This document shows, in pieces, positions 13,663-25,116 of a stretch of 64,000 nucleotides of DNA. How positions within the stretch are numbered: the first letter of the stretch is position 1; each line of letters begins with the position of its first letter. The position numbers were made by a program, and so were the translations under genes. The notes beneath the pieces were generated by a model. It made no database searches and was not told the origin of the DNA. It saw nothing but the letters and a program-made list of their open reading frames with translations. This DNA comes from Synaphobranchus kaupii (taxonomy: Eukaryota; Chordata; Actinopteri; Anguilliformes; Synaphobranchidae). The stretch spans positions 110,467,319 through 110,531,318 of the forward strand of contig CM056376.1 in the NCBI GenBank assembly GCA_029718625.1, in the 5' to 3' direction.

Positions 13663-15479
13663 AGTTTGGATAGGATATTTAGGTATAGTAATTTAGCAAT
13701 TGAGTACTGATCAAAAGAGTATGTCCAATGTCAGGCATCCAGATGTTAAGGGATCTATAAACTCTCTTGGAAAAAAAACTGCAAAGTAGGGCAGCGAAAA
13801 TGTGCACTGCTAGTATCTGATGTATAGAAAAAATGCATGTTGTATCCCCACACTCTGAAAGTAGGTCTTTACAGTTGCAAGATACTGGCATCATATTTTT
13901 GAGGCCTTATTTAATACAGTCTGTGCTTGTTAGTGTTGAAGCATCATAATTACTTCAATAGTTAATAGAATAACTGTGCCATACCATTAGGGAACACTGA
14001 TTAATATTATCTGGTGAAAGGCTGTCCCCAAATCTCTTTTCTCTTAACCTCTGGTTTAAAGTTAAGTCATTCTAAATTAAACAGTTTAGAGAGCATTTTG
14101 TTTATCCTTGTTTCTTTTCATATGTAAATTCATGGATGTGGAATCTTTCACTGGATGTAAGCACTCCTGCTAGTCTCATTTCCAGACCCAGCGTGCAACA
14201 CTCTTGCTTACAGAGATCCATTAAAGCAACAATAAAACATGTTGGTTTGTGAAGGAAATGCTGCGGGAAAAAAACTAAACACAGCAACTGGGGGGAAAAA
14301 AACGAACATTTTGTGGCATTGACAATTCCAGCGTACATTCCCAATGTGCTCGAATAAGTCTCAGGTGCTTACACTTATCACATATCTGCCTCTATTATAT
14401 ACCACATGTACAGTAGAAAATACAAACACACACGAGGCCAATTATTTATGTTGACAGGGCCCACCAACAATGCTTTTGAATTGTGAATTATGAGGCTCTC
14501 ATTGATTCACATGACCTAGAGGGGCAGGGGCAGAGGGGAACGTGTGGATTATGGGTAATGGGCTGAATTGAGCCCGCCATCAAAGCTTTCCAATTGGTTC
14601 CAGGGAGGCGGCTTATGGCACAACAGAACTATTTGTGGCGGGAGATGCGGAAACCGTTGAGGCTCAGTCCCTGCTTCTGGCGGGTTTGAATGGGTCATAT
14701 GCAACATTGAGATAAGGCCAGAGTGCCCGCACATGCCCTGTCCCGCACACGCCCGGTCCCGCACATGCCCAGTCACGGCTGAGTCAGCAGAACCACACAC
14801 CAATGCCCGCGTGACATCTGTCTCACCCGCTGGGCCCCGGGATGCAGAGCCATCGTCTAAGCGTGAGGAGCGACTCCTTCACTTCAAAGGACATCGCCTG
14901 TGAACACCCCCCGTCCTTCGCTTCTCTCATCCTGCTCGGATTAATATTTAACAACGTGTCATGGAGGAAAAAATATATTGCACGCAATGAAAACATTCCT
15001 GCTAAATTTATTATTTTTTACTTGTGGAAAGTCCTGAATCCTCTAATGAGGTGGTGGGTGACTGCTTAAACAGCTGTGTGGAGCTATCAAAGTACAACTT
15101 CCTGTGAAGAGACAAGGTGGCATACATTTCGCATGCTCCTATCATCAAATTCTTATGTTATAATTTTGTGTTTCTTCCACGCGTAATTATTTTCCACAGT
15201 GCAAGCATGTGACATTACAATAATTATGTATTTATGATGAACCTTGCTCTTAAACCAGGTGTCTTAATACACATTCCAACGAAGGACAATAAGGTGTGGT
15301 AAAAAATTATCAGACATAATAAAAAGTGACAAATTGGTTAAATCAAATTCAGGTTTAAAGTCACTTAAAAGCAGAAGCAGTTCCAGCAGCCCATCTGTCT
15401 GCCAGGTCATTCCATCATTTAGGGGCCCACACAAAGAAAGATCATCTTTACTTATGCAGACCTCTTGAATATTATTATA
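13663..15479. other. unassigned DNA
   Basis: No recognised gene. A three-unit run of CCCGCACATGCCC-like repeats (14727-14773) is present. The segment 14530-14650 is of mixed composition and may be conserved non-coding DNA, a guess. A 75-codon frame (14842-15069) has no recognisable features. Confidence 0.35.
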
Positions 15480-16326
15480 CAGTGAGCACCATAATTCATT
15501 GGACAGTGACACATTTTTTGTTATTTTGGTTCTGTACTCTAACACTTTGGGTTTTAAAGGACACAATGAGGTTGAAGTACAGACTGTCAGCTTTAATTTG
15601 AAGGTATTTTCATCCATATCGGATGAACCCCCCCCCATTTTCGGGAATCAAAAAATATTGGACACTTTTACATAATGTAGAATAAAGTAGTCATTTTTAA
15701 TATTTGGTCACATATCCTTTGCATGCCATGACTTCCTGATGTCTGTGACCCAACAACATCAAACATCATCTTGATATATTTTTTCTGGTACTCTTACAAG
15801 CGATACTATAACTTTTCTGCATTTGATTGGATCTCTATGGGAATTGGGGGTGGCAGTGTAGTATAATGGTTAAGGAACTGGACTTGTAACCGAAAGGTTG
15901 CAGGTTCGATTCCCAGGTAGGACACTGCCGTTGTACCCCTGAGCAAGTTACTTAACCTGAATTGCTTCAGTATATATCCAGCTGTATAAATGGATAAATG
16001 TAATAAGAAGTTGTGTAAGTTGCTCTGGATAAGAGCGTCTGCTAAATGCCTGTAATGTAATGTAATGCAACCAAATATTAAAAATGATTACGTTATTCTG
16101 CATTATGTTAAACTGTCCAATATTTTTTGATGCCCAAAAATGGGGGGGACTACGTACCAAATGTTCTATAATTTCTAAATGATCTGGTATTGATGAAAAT
16201 ACCCTCCAATTAAAGCTGACAGTCAGCACTTTAACATCATTGGCATTGTATCCTTTCAAACTCAAAGTGTTAGAGAACCAAAATAACAAAAAATGTGTCA
16301 CTGTCAAATGAATTATGGTGCTCAGG
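15480..16326. mobile_element. fold-back element, family 1, copy A (interrupted by a SINE)
   Basis: Left end CAGTGAGCACCATAATTCA preceded by TA (15478-15479); right end is its inverted copy (TGAATTATGGTGCTCA, about 16308-16324). Arms of about 270 bp are inverted repeats carrying GACAGTGACACATTTTTTGT, CTGACAG(T)C, and AATATTGGACA phrases. The centre seen in copy B is missing. The left arm stops at GGGAATTGGGG, the SINE 15849-16068 follows directly, and the right arm resumes with CAACCAAATATTAAA. No reading frame of note. Confidence 0.8.
15849..16068 (+). mobile_element. tRNA-derived SINE (full length)
   Basis: The head is tRNA-like with RNA polymerase III box A (TAGTATAATGG, 15859-15869) and box B (GGTTCGATTCC, 15903-15913). 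A tRNA-unrelated body follows, then a tail AAGAGCGTCTGCTAAATGCC and short TGTAA repeats. A minus-strand copy lies at 45294-45524 and a decayed one near 28374. No flanking target duplication is visible here. Together with the lost centre of the host element this suggests a deletion at or after insertion. Confidence 0.9.
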
Positions 16327-19170
16327 TACACAATTGTGTATTATTTATATGCATTTTTTATTATTATTTAATATGCTCTGTCTTATGGTAGGCTCATTGT
16401 CTGAATGCAAATTCTCAGAAATACTTGAAACTCCAGTAAATGATATCAGTATTGGCCTGATTGACTCAGTCCAATCAAAGCAATGAAATCTGGGTTTCAA
16501 TGTTAGCCTCAAAAAGACAATCTTCAGACTCCCCAGGGAATCGGTCTGTTCTTTTAGTATACAGACTTAGTCAAAGTTTGACTCAACTGCTGGGAGACTT
16601 TGTCCTTAACTTTGGGTTATATTCATATATGTTGCATCCTATTATCATTGTTATTAGTATTAACTGAGGTTGCATTTGGCCATCTACTACAGAAGGTCAC
16701 CAACCAGATCATGGCGAAGCAGAATGAGTGGTGCTTGTGCTGGTGGTAAATAATTTCATTACACACAATGATGACCAGTTATGATGGAAAATCAATGTGA
16801 ATATTGTGAGTAACAACAGGTACTGAAAATGAAATGCGACTGGGGTGAACCTGTCCCAGATGAAGGCATGCCGTGTGTTTTCGCTGATCTATATTGATCT
16901 GGCTTTAATGTGAAATGAAGCTCTCTGCTCGGGCTCCTCTGTTCCTATGCATTGGGGACGTGTCACTGACCACCGCCCCCCCCCTCCACCACCACCACCA
17001 ATTCCTCAGGACAATGCACAGTATTAATATTGCCAGTCAATTTAAAGCTGCTGTCAGGTTATTGACTGTCCATGTGCTTTATTATAATTTCCAAATAATT
17101 TGTATTGACAAATGGAACTTTAGGAGGTCAGGGGTGGAATATGTGCAGAGTCAACAAGGAGGAGATACACATCTGCACCCCCCCTCCCCCCCCAGAAGTC
17201 CCTAAACTGGAGGAGATCCAACACCAGGATGATATAAAGCGCTTATATCAAAATACCTCTCCTTTATCTCTGGTTCTCATTTTGTGTAAAGGTGACTTCA
17301 GAAGCTGTGGTTTATACACAGGCAATGGTATTTTAATAGTGTTTGTATATTTTTCTTTTCTGGTTTAAACCTTGTTGCTTTGGCTACCGTCTCCAATTTT
17401 ACGCTCAACACTTTAATGTGAAAATAGCGCACGTGTATAAATGTGAGAAAAGTGCAGCTTGCAGTTTTGGATAAGCGACTGATGTTTTCAGTGGTCAGCC
17501 AGTCCATTATAGAGCATTATGTTCCACAGTTCAGTTTCAATCCGCACGCGCGCACACACCAGAATTCTGCAAGATGGTTCTCACTACTTATCGCATGTCG
17601 ACTGGATAATGGCCTGACGGAGATGCACTTAAAGAAAAAGCCATTTCATTAGTGCCCGCATCTTCCATCGCAACACATCATTGAAAATTTGAATGCAGTT
17701 GACATGTTTAGAAACAGACTGCAGTTGAGTATCTTTCTAATTATGCTTCCCTTAGGCAAGGCTAAACAAACAAACCTGTTTCATAGGTCTGTGCTGAAAC
17801 TGAAAAGTTATCTTGGCTGGCTCAGTGATTTGCCAAAATCTATGCTCTTCTCCTAAAATAACCAAAAGGGACTTTGCTCCCCTTCAGTGGCCATTAAAAC
17901 AGCCTTTTTTTCTGAAATATTCAGTCAGACATTACGAGCCACACAATGATGCCATGGGCTTTCTCAGTGGCTCTTATACCCTGGGGCAGGCATTTAATGC
18001 AAAGGGCACAAGAATGTGGCCCAAAATTCCTTCACTGTTATCATCTCTGCTTTTCGTCTAATCAGATTAAAGAGGACTATTTGACAAAGAAATTAGGGGT
18101 TGGATGGAAAGAATTTCAACAGTTAATCTACAGGGAGAGCTTTGGGGAACTTCAGTCATTTCTCAGTGCTGTGACATCCGTTACCTGCTTGGTGTGTTTC
18201 TCGAGAGTGAGTCTGCACAGACTGAAGAGATTATGATCTATATCCCTCAAAAACAATTCACCAGAATAGGAGCTTAGATTTTTATTTATTTTTTTACAAT
18301 GGTGTACGAATAAGATGTTAATGTTATTAAAAGGGAGGTTAAAGTATAGACTGTCTCTGCAGAAAATCCCTGGTATATCTGAAAAGCATGCTTTAAAACA
18401 TACATGTTTTCCTATGGCTGAACTATAAACACATGGGGCTTACAGGTCTGTAGCCAGCGTTGCAATGGCTGAGCTTGTGCTGTTGGAGGAGTTGGTGCAC
18501 GGTGTCCTTTGGAGAGAATCTTTAGGGGTTGCACATATTTGTTGGCTGAGAGTGAAGAATGGCTGGTTAGTCGTTTTCTAATTTTTATGAAATTGCCAAT
18601 CTGCCCATTGTTATCTGTGCCATAGACTGTACTGCACACACGTAGCCTACACATCAAGGCTCCATCCAATGATATGTTTGTGTATATGAATAGAAAGGGC
18701 TATCACATCAATGTGCAACTCATATGAAATGCAAAATGTATTGCTCAATGCCGTGGCCTGGTGGGACCCACGACAGCTTCATTCTGCAGGGCAGTTCAGT
18801 TGGCACTCATTTGGAGAATGCTGCTGTGAGAGACGGCTGGCTTATTAAGAATATGTTTGTCAAATTGGTATTTACTGTGTCAGAGTATATACTGTAGATT
18901 CCTAACTAACTTTTTCCAGTCCTTGGGGATAGGCGATTTTCAAACCAACTCTCACATGCACTGAACACCAACAAAATGATGAAATTAATAACATTTTATT
19001 TATTTCCAGGCTACGAGAGACCGTAGTGCTTGGAAGATGGAGGCAATGTGCTTGTGTAAAGAAACATGTATAACCTGCCTGTTCAAGGCCATCTCCTTGG
19101 TGTAAGATTGGCACTGTATAGGTTTCTGTTTTCAGCCTGCTTGTAAATGGCGCTACAGAAAAATAAAGAT
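16327..19170. other. unassigned DNA
   Basis: No gene recognised. A C-rich/CAC run lies at 16974-17000. The segment 17810-18060 has a mixed, low-repeat composition and might be conserved non-coding DNA; this is untested. Short open frames show no domain. Confidence 0.35.
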
Positions 19171-19222
19171 TGATTGACTGACTGACTGACCAACTGATTT
19201 ATTGACTGATTCATTGACTGGT
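19171..19222. repeat. imperfect (TGAC)n / TGATT simple repeat
   Basis: A run of TGACTGACTGAC and ATTGACTGATTC units. Confidence 0.7.
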
Positions 19223-19288
19223 TGGTGATATGCCAAGCAAAATCTCTCAATGGAGGTTTTGTTTTGTGATAAAAATTGCACTCAGATA

Positions 19289-19507
19289 CAGTTGCACTCA
19301 AAATTATTCAACCCCCCTTCACTTTTTGCAGACTTTATTTGTGTTGTAGATTTATTTTATATGGTTAAAATTGCCATTTTTGCCCATCAATCTACACTCA
19401 ATAACCCATAATAACAAAGTGAAAACATGTTTTTAGAAATCTTTGCAAATGTATTAAAAATCAAAAACTGAAATCTCTCATGTGCATAAGTATTCAAACC
19501 CTTTGCT
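19289..19507 (+). mobile_element. Tc1-like 5' end fragment
   Basis: Starts after a TA with CAGTTGCACTCAAAATTATT. It shares the phrase order of the 5' end of the complete Tc1 at 62331: a CCCATAATAACAAAGTGAAA block (19405-19424; 62450s in the other), a TTTTTAGA(A/C)AT block, ATTAAAAATCAAAA, and a final GTGCATAAGTATTCAAACCCTTTG. Only the 5' end is present and no transposase remains. Confidence 0.75.
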
Positions 19508-19786
19508 TTAATGTATTTTTAAAGTATCATATTTAATATTTGGTTGCATATCCTTTGCAGGCTGTTACTTCCTGAAGTCTGTGACCCATCAACATCAAAA
19601 TACTCTCGATATCTTATTTTCAGGTACTGTTACAAGCGATACTATAACCTCTCTGCATCGCTATTCTAGCACTTTGAGTCTGAAAAGATACAATGACAAT
19701 GAGGTTGAAGTGCTGACTGTCAGCTTTAATTTATAGAACCTTTTGTATTTAGTCCCCCCCCATTTTCAGGCATCCAGTTTAACATA

Positions 19787-20047
19787 CAGTACCAGTCAAA
19801 AGTTTGGACACACCTACTCATAGAAGGTTTATTTTTTGCTGTTTTGTTGTTATTTTTACTGTTTTCCACATTTTGGAATAGGAAAGACATCAAACCTATG
19901 AGATAACACAAATTAAATTATGCAAAAACCAAAAAAGGGTTAAACAAATAAAAAAAAGTCTTATATTTTAGATTATTCAAAGTAGCCACCCTTTGCCTTG
20001 ATAACGGCTTTGCACATTCTTGCCATTCTCTCAAACAACTTCTGTGG
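19787..20047 (+). mobile_element. Tc1-like 5' end fragment (second family)
   Basis: Follows a TA and begins CAGTACCAGTCAAAAGTTTGG, the well known start of a Tc1 family common in fish. The internal block AAAGTAGCCACCCTTTGCCT (19979-19998) and TCTCAAACAAC (20030s) match the leader of that family. It stops before any transposase sequence. Confidence 0.8.
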
Positions 20048-20417
20048 TAAACAGGTATTCCACAGGTAAAAAAGGTGATGCCATCATGACTGTATAAAGG
20101 ATATCAAAAGACTCCTGATATCTTATTTCCAGGTACTCTTAGAAGCGATACTATAATCACTGCATTTGAATGGATCTCTATGGGAATTGGGGGGTGGGAC
20201 TAGATTTAGCTTTAAATTACACTGGAACAGTGTGGAACACATGGTTGGCTAAATGGCTCTAAGTCATCAAGGGTCTGACGTATAAAACAAGCCTTAAACC
20301 ATCACTCTGCTGCCAGAAATACAGTAGATATAGATAGATAACTTGAAGGGGTTTCTTCTCCTGACTTATTTTTCCATAGAGTTCAATAGGAAAATTTGTC
20401 AGGAGAAACAACACTTA

Positions 20418-21404
20418 GGGCTCTATTTTACTAAACCAAACGCAATGGTGAACACAAGAGTAAGCGCTTGGCGGGTATCGCTCTGAGGGCGTGTCGGCGA
20501 GAAATTTGGTAATTTCATGACGGCAATCTTGGCGCATCTGATGGCGGTATTGCTAAAAGGCTGGGTTTAAATGTCCAAGGTGTGTCTCTATGGTAGCCAA
20601 TCAAATTGTTGTTCTCATGCTTTAAAAAAAGCCAGTTGGAACACAATCGCTCCATGCAATTTCATAATGAGCAACCCAAACGCACTGGACCGTCAATGAC
20701 AAGAGCGATTTTCCGCACAGGAATCAGACATACTTGAAACAGAAGTACAGGCTAGGACTGTAGTAATTTATGGATCACAATCCACACCACCTCATCTCCC
20801 AGAAGTTCGGAAGGCACGGGAGGAGGTGGCGAATGCATTAATTAGCCTACATTAGGTGATGTAGGCATAATTATGATTCAAATGGTAGGCTTATGATTCA
20901 ACTGTGTCAATGTGTAATTTATATATTATAGGCTATTGGCCTACATGATCGCAAGTTTCTTGTAAGCTGTCCTGTTTTATTCTAGTAGTTTAAATTAAAA
21001 TTAATTAATTAATAATAATTATAGGCTATTTGTTCATTAAATGGAAGTGTAATGTTGGCATCACCTATAGACACTACATAGAACTACATGACTAATAAGT
21101 TGCCAAATTGCCAGAGTCTATTGCATTTGCCGCTAAGAGGTGGTTCCAGCTGATCATAACGCAATGGGTTTTCGTTGGTTCAAATTGTCACTGAGCCGAA
21201 AGTATTTTAGAACACGCCCCAGACAGCGCCACCCATCCCACTGCAGCGCAAGCGAAAGGATGTTATGTTGAGAATTTGTTGATCCTAGCGGTATTGCTGA
21301 GAAACGCCATAGCGCCAGTTTTAAGACGTTAATGCTGTCAACAAGCTTGCGTTTGACTATACCGTCCCCTTGCGCTGGTTTGCGCCGGTTTGAAAATAGA
21401 GCCC
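20418..21404. mobile_element. PIF/Harbinger-like non-autonomous element
   Basis: Ends GGGCTCTATTTT (20418-20429) and AAAATAGAGCCC (21393-21404) are perfect inverted repeats of 12 bases. Flanks read TTA on the left and GTA on the right, which fits a 3-bp target duplication of the TWA type with one later change. The insertion target is the palindrome loop of fold-back copy C. About 987 bp, rich in CpG near both ends, no open transposase frame seen. Confidence 0.75.
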
Positions 21405-21995
21405 GTAAAGTGATCCATCCATATCTACTGTATTTCTGGCAGCAGAGTGATGGTTTGAGACTTGTTTGATACCTCAGACCCTTGATAACTTACAGCCATT
21501 TAGCCAACCATGTGTTCCATATTATTCCTGTGTAATTTACAGCTTAGTGTATTCCAACCCCCCCAATTCCCATAGAGATCCATTCAAATGCAGAGAGGTT
21601 ATAGTAATTGCTTGTAAGGGTACCTGAAAACAAGATATCAAGAGTGATTTGATGTTGTTGGGTCACAGACATCAGGAAGTCATGGCATGCAAAGGATATG
21701 CAACCAAATATTAAATATGATGACTTAATTTAAATTTATGTTCATTACTTTGGTGCACAAAAATGGGGGGGACTATGTGTAAAAATGGCTACAGTTGCTA
21801 AAGTAGAAATGAATGACTGAAAGAGAAATAGTTGTTTATAACTATGTCTTGACTGTATTCTTTGATCAATATAATTCTGAATAAAAGTATTAATTTCTTT
21901 CAAAAACATAAAAAATGTCTCAGTGATTCCCAACTTTTGAACAGTAGTGTGTGTGTATATATATGTATATATATATATATATATATACGTATATA
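21405..21995. other. right arm of fold-back copy C followed by (TA)n
   Basis: 21405-21775 is the inverted right arm described under copy C. 21776-21945 is unassigned. A TA-rich run (about 21950-21995) precedes the next Tc1-type element and was probably its target. Confidence 0.6.
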
Positions 21996-22827
21996 CAGAT
22001 CCTTTCGTTTTTTTTCCATAATTCCATTCAAGAAGTGAAACTTTCATAGATTATAGATTCATTACACACAAAGTGAAATATTTCTAGCCTTTATTTGTTT
22101 CATTTTTCATAATTTTGGCTTACAGCTCCAGAAAACCCCCAAAACAGTATTTCAAGAAATTAGAATAGTGTGTCGAAAATCAGCATTTACTTCAGTTATT
22201 TCAGAGAATGAATGTTTTAGACTGAGTGTCACACTCTAATCATCTGATTTACTCAAAACACCTACAAAGTTTTTCTACAGGTGTGTCGTTAAATTGGACA
22301 GGTATCTCAATTTGGTTCAGTATGGGGTAAGCCACAAAAGGTCATCGCTAAGGAGGCTGGCTGTTCACAGAGTGCAGTGTCCAAGTATATCAATAGAAAG
22401 TTTAGTGGAAGGGAAAAATGTGGCAGGAGAAGGTGCACAAGCAAAAGAGATGACCGTAGGCTTCAGCGGATTGTCAAGCAAAGACGATTCCAAAATTTGG
22501 CGGAGATGCAGAGGGAGTGGACTGAGGCTGGAGTCAGTGCTTCAAAAACCATCACATACAGAGTGTGACACTCAGTCTAAAACATTCATTCTCTGAAATA
22601 ACTGAAGTAAATGCTGATTTTCGACACACTATTCTAATTTCTTGAAATACTGTTTTGGGGGTTTTCTGGAGCTGTAAGCCAAAATTATGAAAAATGAAAC
22701 AAATAAAGGCTAGAATATTTCACTTTGTGTGTAATGAATCTATAATCTATGAAGGTTTCACTTTTTGAATGGAATTATGGAAAAAAAAAACTTTTCCATG
22801 ATATTCTAATTTTTTGGAAAGGATCTG
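21996..22827 (+). mobile_element. Tc1-like element with long inverted repeats, internally deleted
   Basis: The element begins CAGATCCTTTC after a TA and ends GAAAGGATCTG before a TA. The two ends are inverted copies over about 250-270 bp (21996-22246 and 22560-22827) with only a few differences, for example the phrases AATCAGCATTTACTTCAG and TTTCGACACAC. The short interior holds only the DNA-binding N-terminal part of a transposase. At 832 bp it would form a long hairpin if single-stranded. Confidence 0.85.
22320..22568 (+). pseudogene. Tc1 transposase N-terminal fragment
   Basis: A frame opening without a proper ATG reads a Tc1-type helix-turn-helix: KVIAKEAGCSQSAVSKYINR, then a basic linker with GRRR and further helices, to a stop at 22566-22568 at the edge of the right inverted repeat. 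In intact Tc1 transposases this paired-like region (about the first 110 residues) binds the inverted repeats. The DDE catalytic domain is absent, so it can at most bind DNA. Confidence 0.75.
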
Positions 22828-22836
22828 TATATATAC

Positions 22837-23382
22837 CACTGCCTGGCCAAAAAAAAAGTCGCCGTTGCACCCGTCATGCATAGTGCCCACTGTACAAGCC
22901 TTTGGAGACCGTGTTATGATCTGGGGTTGCTTCAATTGGTCAGGTCTAGGCTCAGCAACATTATGCAGCAATAAAATGAAGTCAGCCGAGTACTTGAATG
23001 TACTGAATGACCAGGTTATCCCATCAATGGCCATATTCCAGGACGACAATGCCAAGAATCATCGGGCTCAAATTGTGAAAGAGTGGTTCAGGGAGCATGA
23101 GGAATCATTTTCACACATGAATTGGCCACCAGAGTCCTGACCTTAACCCCCATTGAAAGTCTTTGGGATGTGCTGGAGAAGAATTTAAGGAGTGGTTTGA
23201 CTCGCCAGTCGTCAATACAAGATCTTGGCCAAAAACAAATGCAACTCTGGACGGAAATAAATGCTGTGACCTTGCATAAGGTTGTTGAAACAATTCCATG
23301 ATGAATGCCACGCTGTAATCAAAGCTAAAGGCGGCCCAACAAAATATTAGAGTGTGTGACTTTTTTTTTTGGCCAGGCAGTG
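22837..23382 (+). mobile_element. short Tc1-like derivative, copy 1 (CACTGCCTGGCC family)
   Basis: Ends CACTGCCTGGCCAAAAAAAA and its complement (about 23361-23382). The interior holds the C-terminal half of a Tc1 transposase: WGCFNWSG, the catalytic FQDDNA block and, after a frameshift, the LNPIES block with the catalytic Glu. Copy 2 at 60669 has the same internal deletion junction and the same frameshift at the WPP/QSPDLNP join, so the family spread as a non-autonomous form. It starts nine bases after the preceding element, within TATATA. Confidence 0.9.
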
Positions 23383-23405
23383 TATATATATATATACACA
23401 GTATA

Positions 23406-23465
<60 letters not shown>

Positions 23466-23467
23466 CA
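23383..23467. repeat. (TA)n and (ATT)n microsatellite
   Basis: TATATATATATATACACAGTATATA followed by about 58 bases of ATT repeats. Confidence 0.95.
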
Positions 23468-23979
23468 TTATTATTAATAAAATATGTAGCAAAGTTATAA
23501 TTTAATAAGATATCTCTTTGCCACAAAGGTCAACAATAGCAAGTAGAACTACAGCTGAAGCGTGTGCTTTCTTCTAATGCCCTCCTCCCCTAGGTCAGCA
23601 GATATTGTCCCTATTACAGGCCACAAAGTACTACAGGAGAGCAACCGCAGACCTGTGGGCAGCTGCCAATGGCACTAGGAGGAGAAATTGAATCCATCCA
23701 CCTATCTTCAGCAGGTCCCATATGATAAATATCAGCGTAAACCTTAAAAATGCCCTAATGTGTACAAAAAAATTGGATTGAAACAATGATTGTGGAAATC
23801 TGGATTTTCTTTTCGTGTTTAAATGGAATGCTGAGAGGAGTCGAGGGGGTGGGGGGTTTGGCATGATGATGATGGAGGTTGACACCCCCTCCTGCGGCGG
23901 CCTGTAAGCCCCGCTATCTCTAGCCGCACATGGAACATGCAGGCAGCTGGGTTCCACTTCCGGAATAGAAATGTTCCAG

Positions 23980-24013
<34 letters not shown>

Positions 24014-24997
24014 TGAAGACATCTATGGGTTTCCCAGGATACCTGATGTGCTGTCGCCATGGTGATAACTTGGCTCATGGGGGTAGAGGGCTTTGGTGTC
24101 ATATTCAGCGAAAACATGTGTGGCTGTTTTTGGTCCGCACCCAGTGTCCTGTGGTACATTTTCAGATATTAATGTACTGCATATGGCAATCTTGACAAAA
24201 CATACAGAATCTATAACAGAATTTAAAATAAAAAGTCTTGGGACAATACTTCACAAAATTATCAGTCCCACTATTCCTATAATGCTTTTCTCCATCCTTT
24301 GTATCTGAATGCCCTCAAATGTACATCACACAATAGGGCTGTCCTTATGGGATTGATATGCAATTTATTCTCAGAAAAGTGGTGAGTAATTTAATGCAGA
24401 AAGGGCTACTGTTGTACATCTGTGGGTTCTGCCACAGGTGTTAGATGAAGTGAGGTACAGCCACACTAAAGCGATTTGAGATGGTGAGAAAAGAGGTGAG
24501 CATTTATTTCAATAAAAGGCGGATAGCTTGGCCATACAAACAGGGCTCAGCTCCTTCATAACAGGCAATCTCAGTTTATCCTGCTGAGAATATGCTCAGA
24601 CTTTGATATGGACAAAGGGGTGTCTCGCCTTTCGTGGAAATAAAACTGACCCAGGGGGTGTACGGCCCAGATGTTCTCAGATTCATAACTCAAATGGGAC
24701 ATTTGACATATTGCTTTGCAGACCAGAGATTTAAAGACCAGACATCATTTCAGATATGGAGTACTGGAATGGAGACGTATTTGTTTTCTGTGAAGTGTAT
24801 TGTAACAATTGGTTGTGAAATGCACTATATAAATATTGATTTAATTTGTTTAAAACGGGCTTTACAAAACTGCCACACCTGATATTAACCTGACATTAAA
24901 TTTACAACCAGGTGTGCTATTGAGTAGACCAATCAGATTTTACTATTAAAAATCAAATGATGCTGTCACAACGATGATTAACTGTTTTAAAGAGGTC
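23468..24997. other. unassigned DNA with a poly-C tract
   Basis: No gene recognised. A run of 31 C lies at 23982-24012 and produces artificial poly-Gly/poly-Pro frames on both strands. The segment 24470-24620 is of mixed composition without repeats. Confidence 0.4.
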
Positions 24998-25025
24998 CCT
25001 GGACAGGTTGCCAATCTATCGCAGG

Positions 25026-25058
<33 letters not shown>

Positions 25059-25111
25059 ATTCACTCACACCTACCAGAAATCTAGAGTCTCCATAACAGA
25101 CATTTAACCTA
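24998..25111. repeat. left half of a common dispersed repeat, with (CA)n
   Basis: Contains 'CCTGGACAGGTTGCCAATC', 'ATCGCAGGGCACACACACAC', CATTCACTCACACCTAC and TAGAGTCTCCATAACAG. The expected continuation (GCATGTCTTTGACTGTGGGA) is found only at 26786, after the LTR relic. The repeat type is widely dispersed in fish genomes; I do not assign a name. Confidence 0.65.
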
Positions 25112-25116
25112 AGAGG

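Larger units (their letters stand above)
19513..21775. mobile_element. fold-back element, family 1, copy C (rearranged, two nested insertions)
   Basis: Left side: phrases ATATTTGGTTGCATATCC, GTCTGTGACCC and ACAAGCGATACTATAACC, then family outer-arm phrases (GCTGACTGTCAGCTTTAATTT, 19712-19732). Then comes a Tc1 end (19787-20047) and a second core (20130-20300). The palindrome loop (20340-20417) is interrupted by the Harbinger-like element. Right side (21405-21775) is the inverted counterpart, including ATCCATTCAAATGCAGAGAGG and GGGTCACAGACATCAGGAAG. The outermost termini are not intact. Confidence 0.7.

Noticed and set aside
15849..15920. tRNA gene
   Set aside because: Box A and box B are present, but the sequence continues into a SINE body and tail and recurs at 28374 and 45294; it is a SINE head.
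23631..24195. Gly- or Pro-run frames on both strands
   Set aside because: They cross a 31-base C tract and have no other features.
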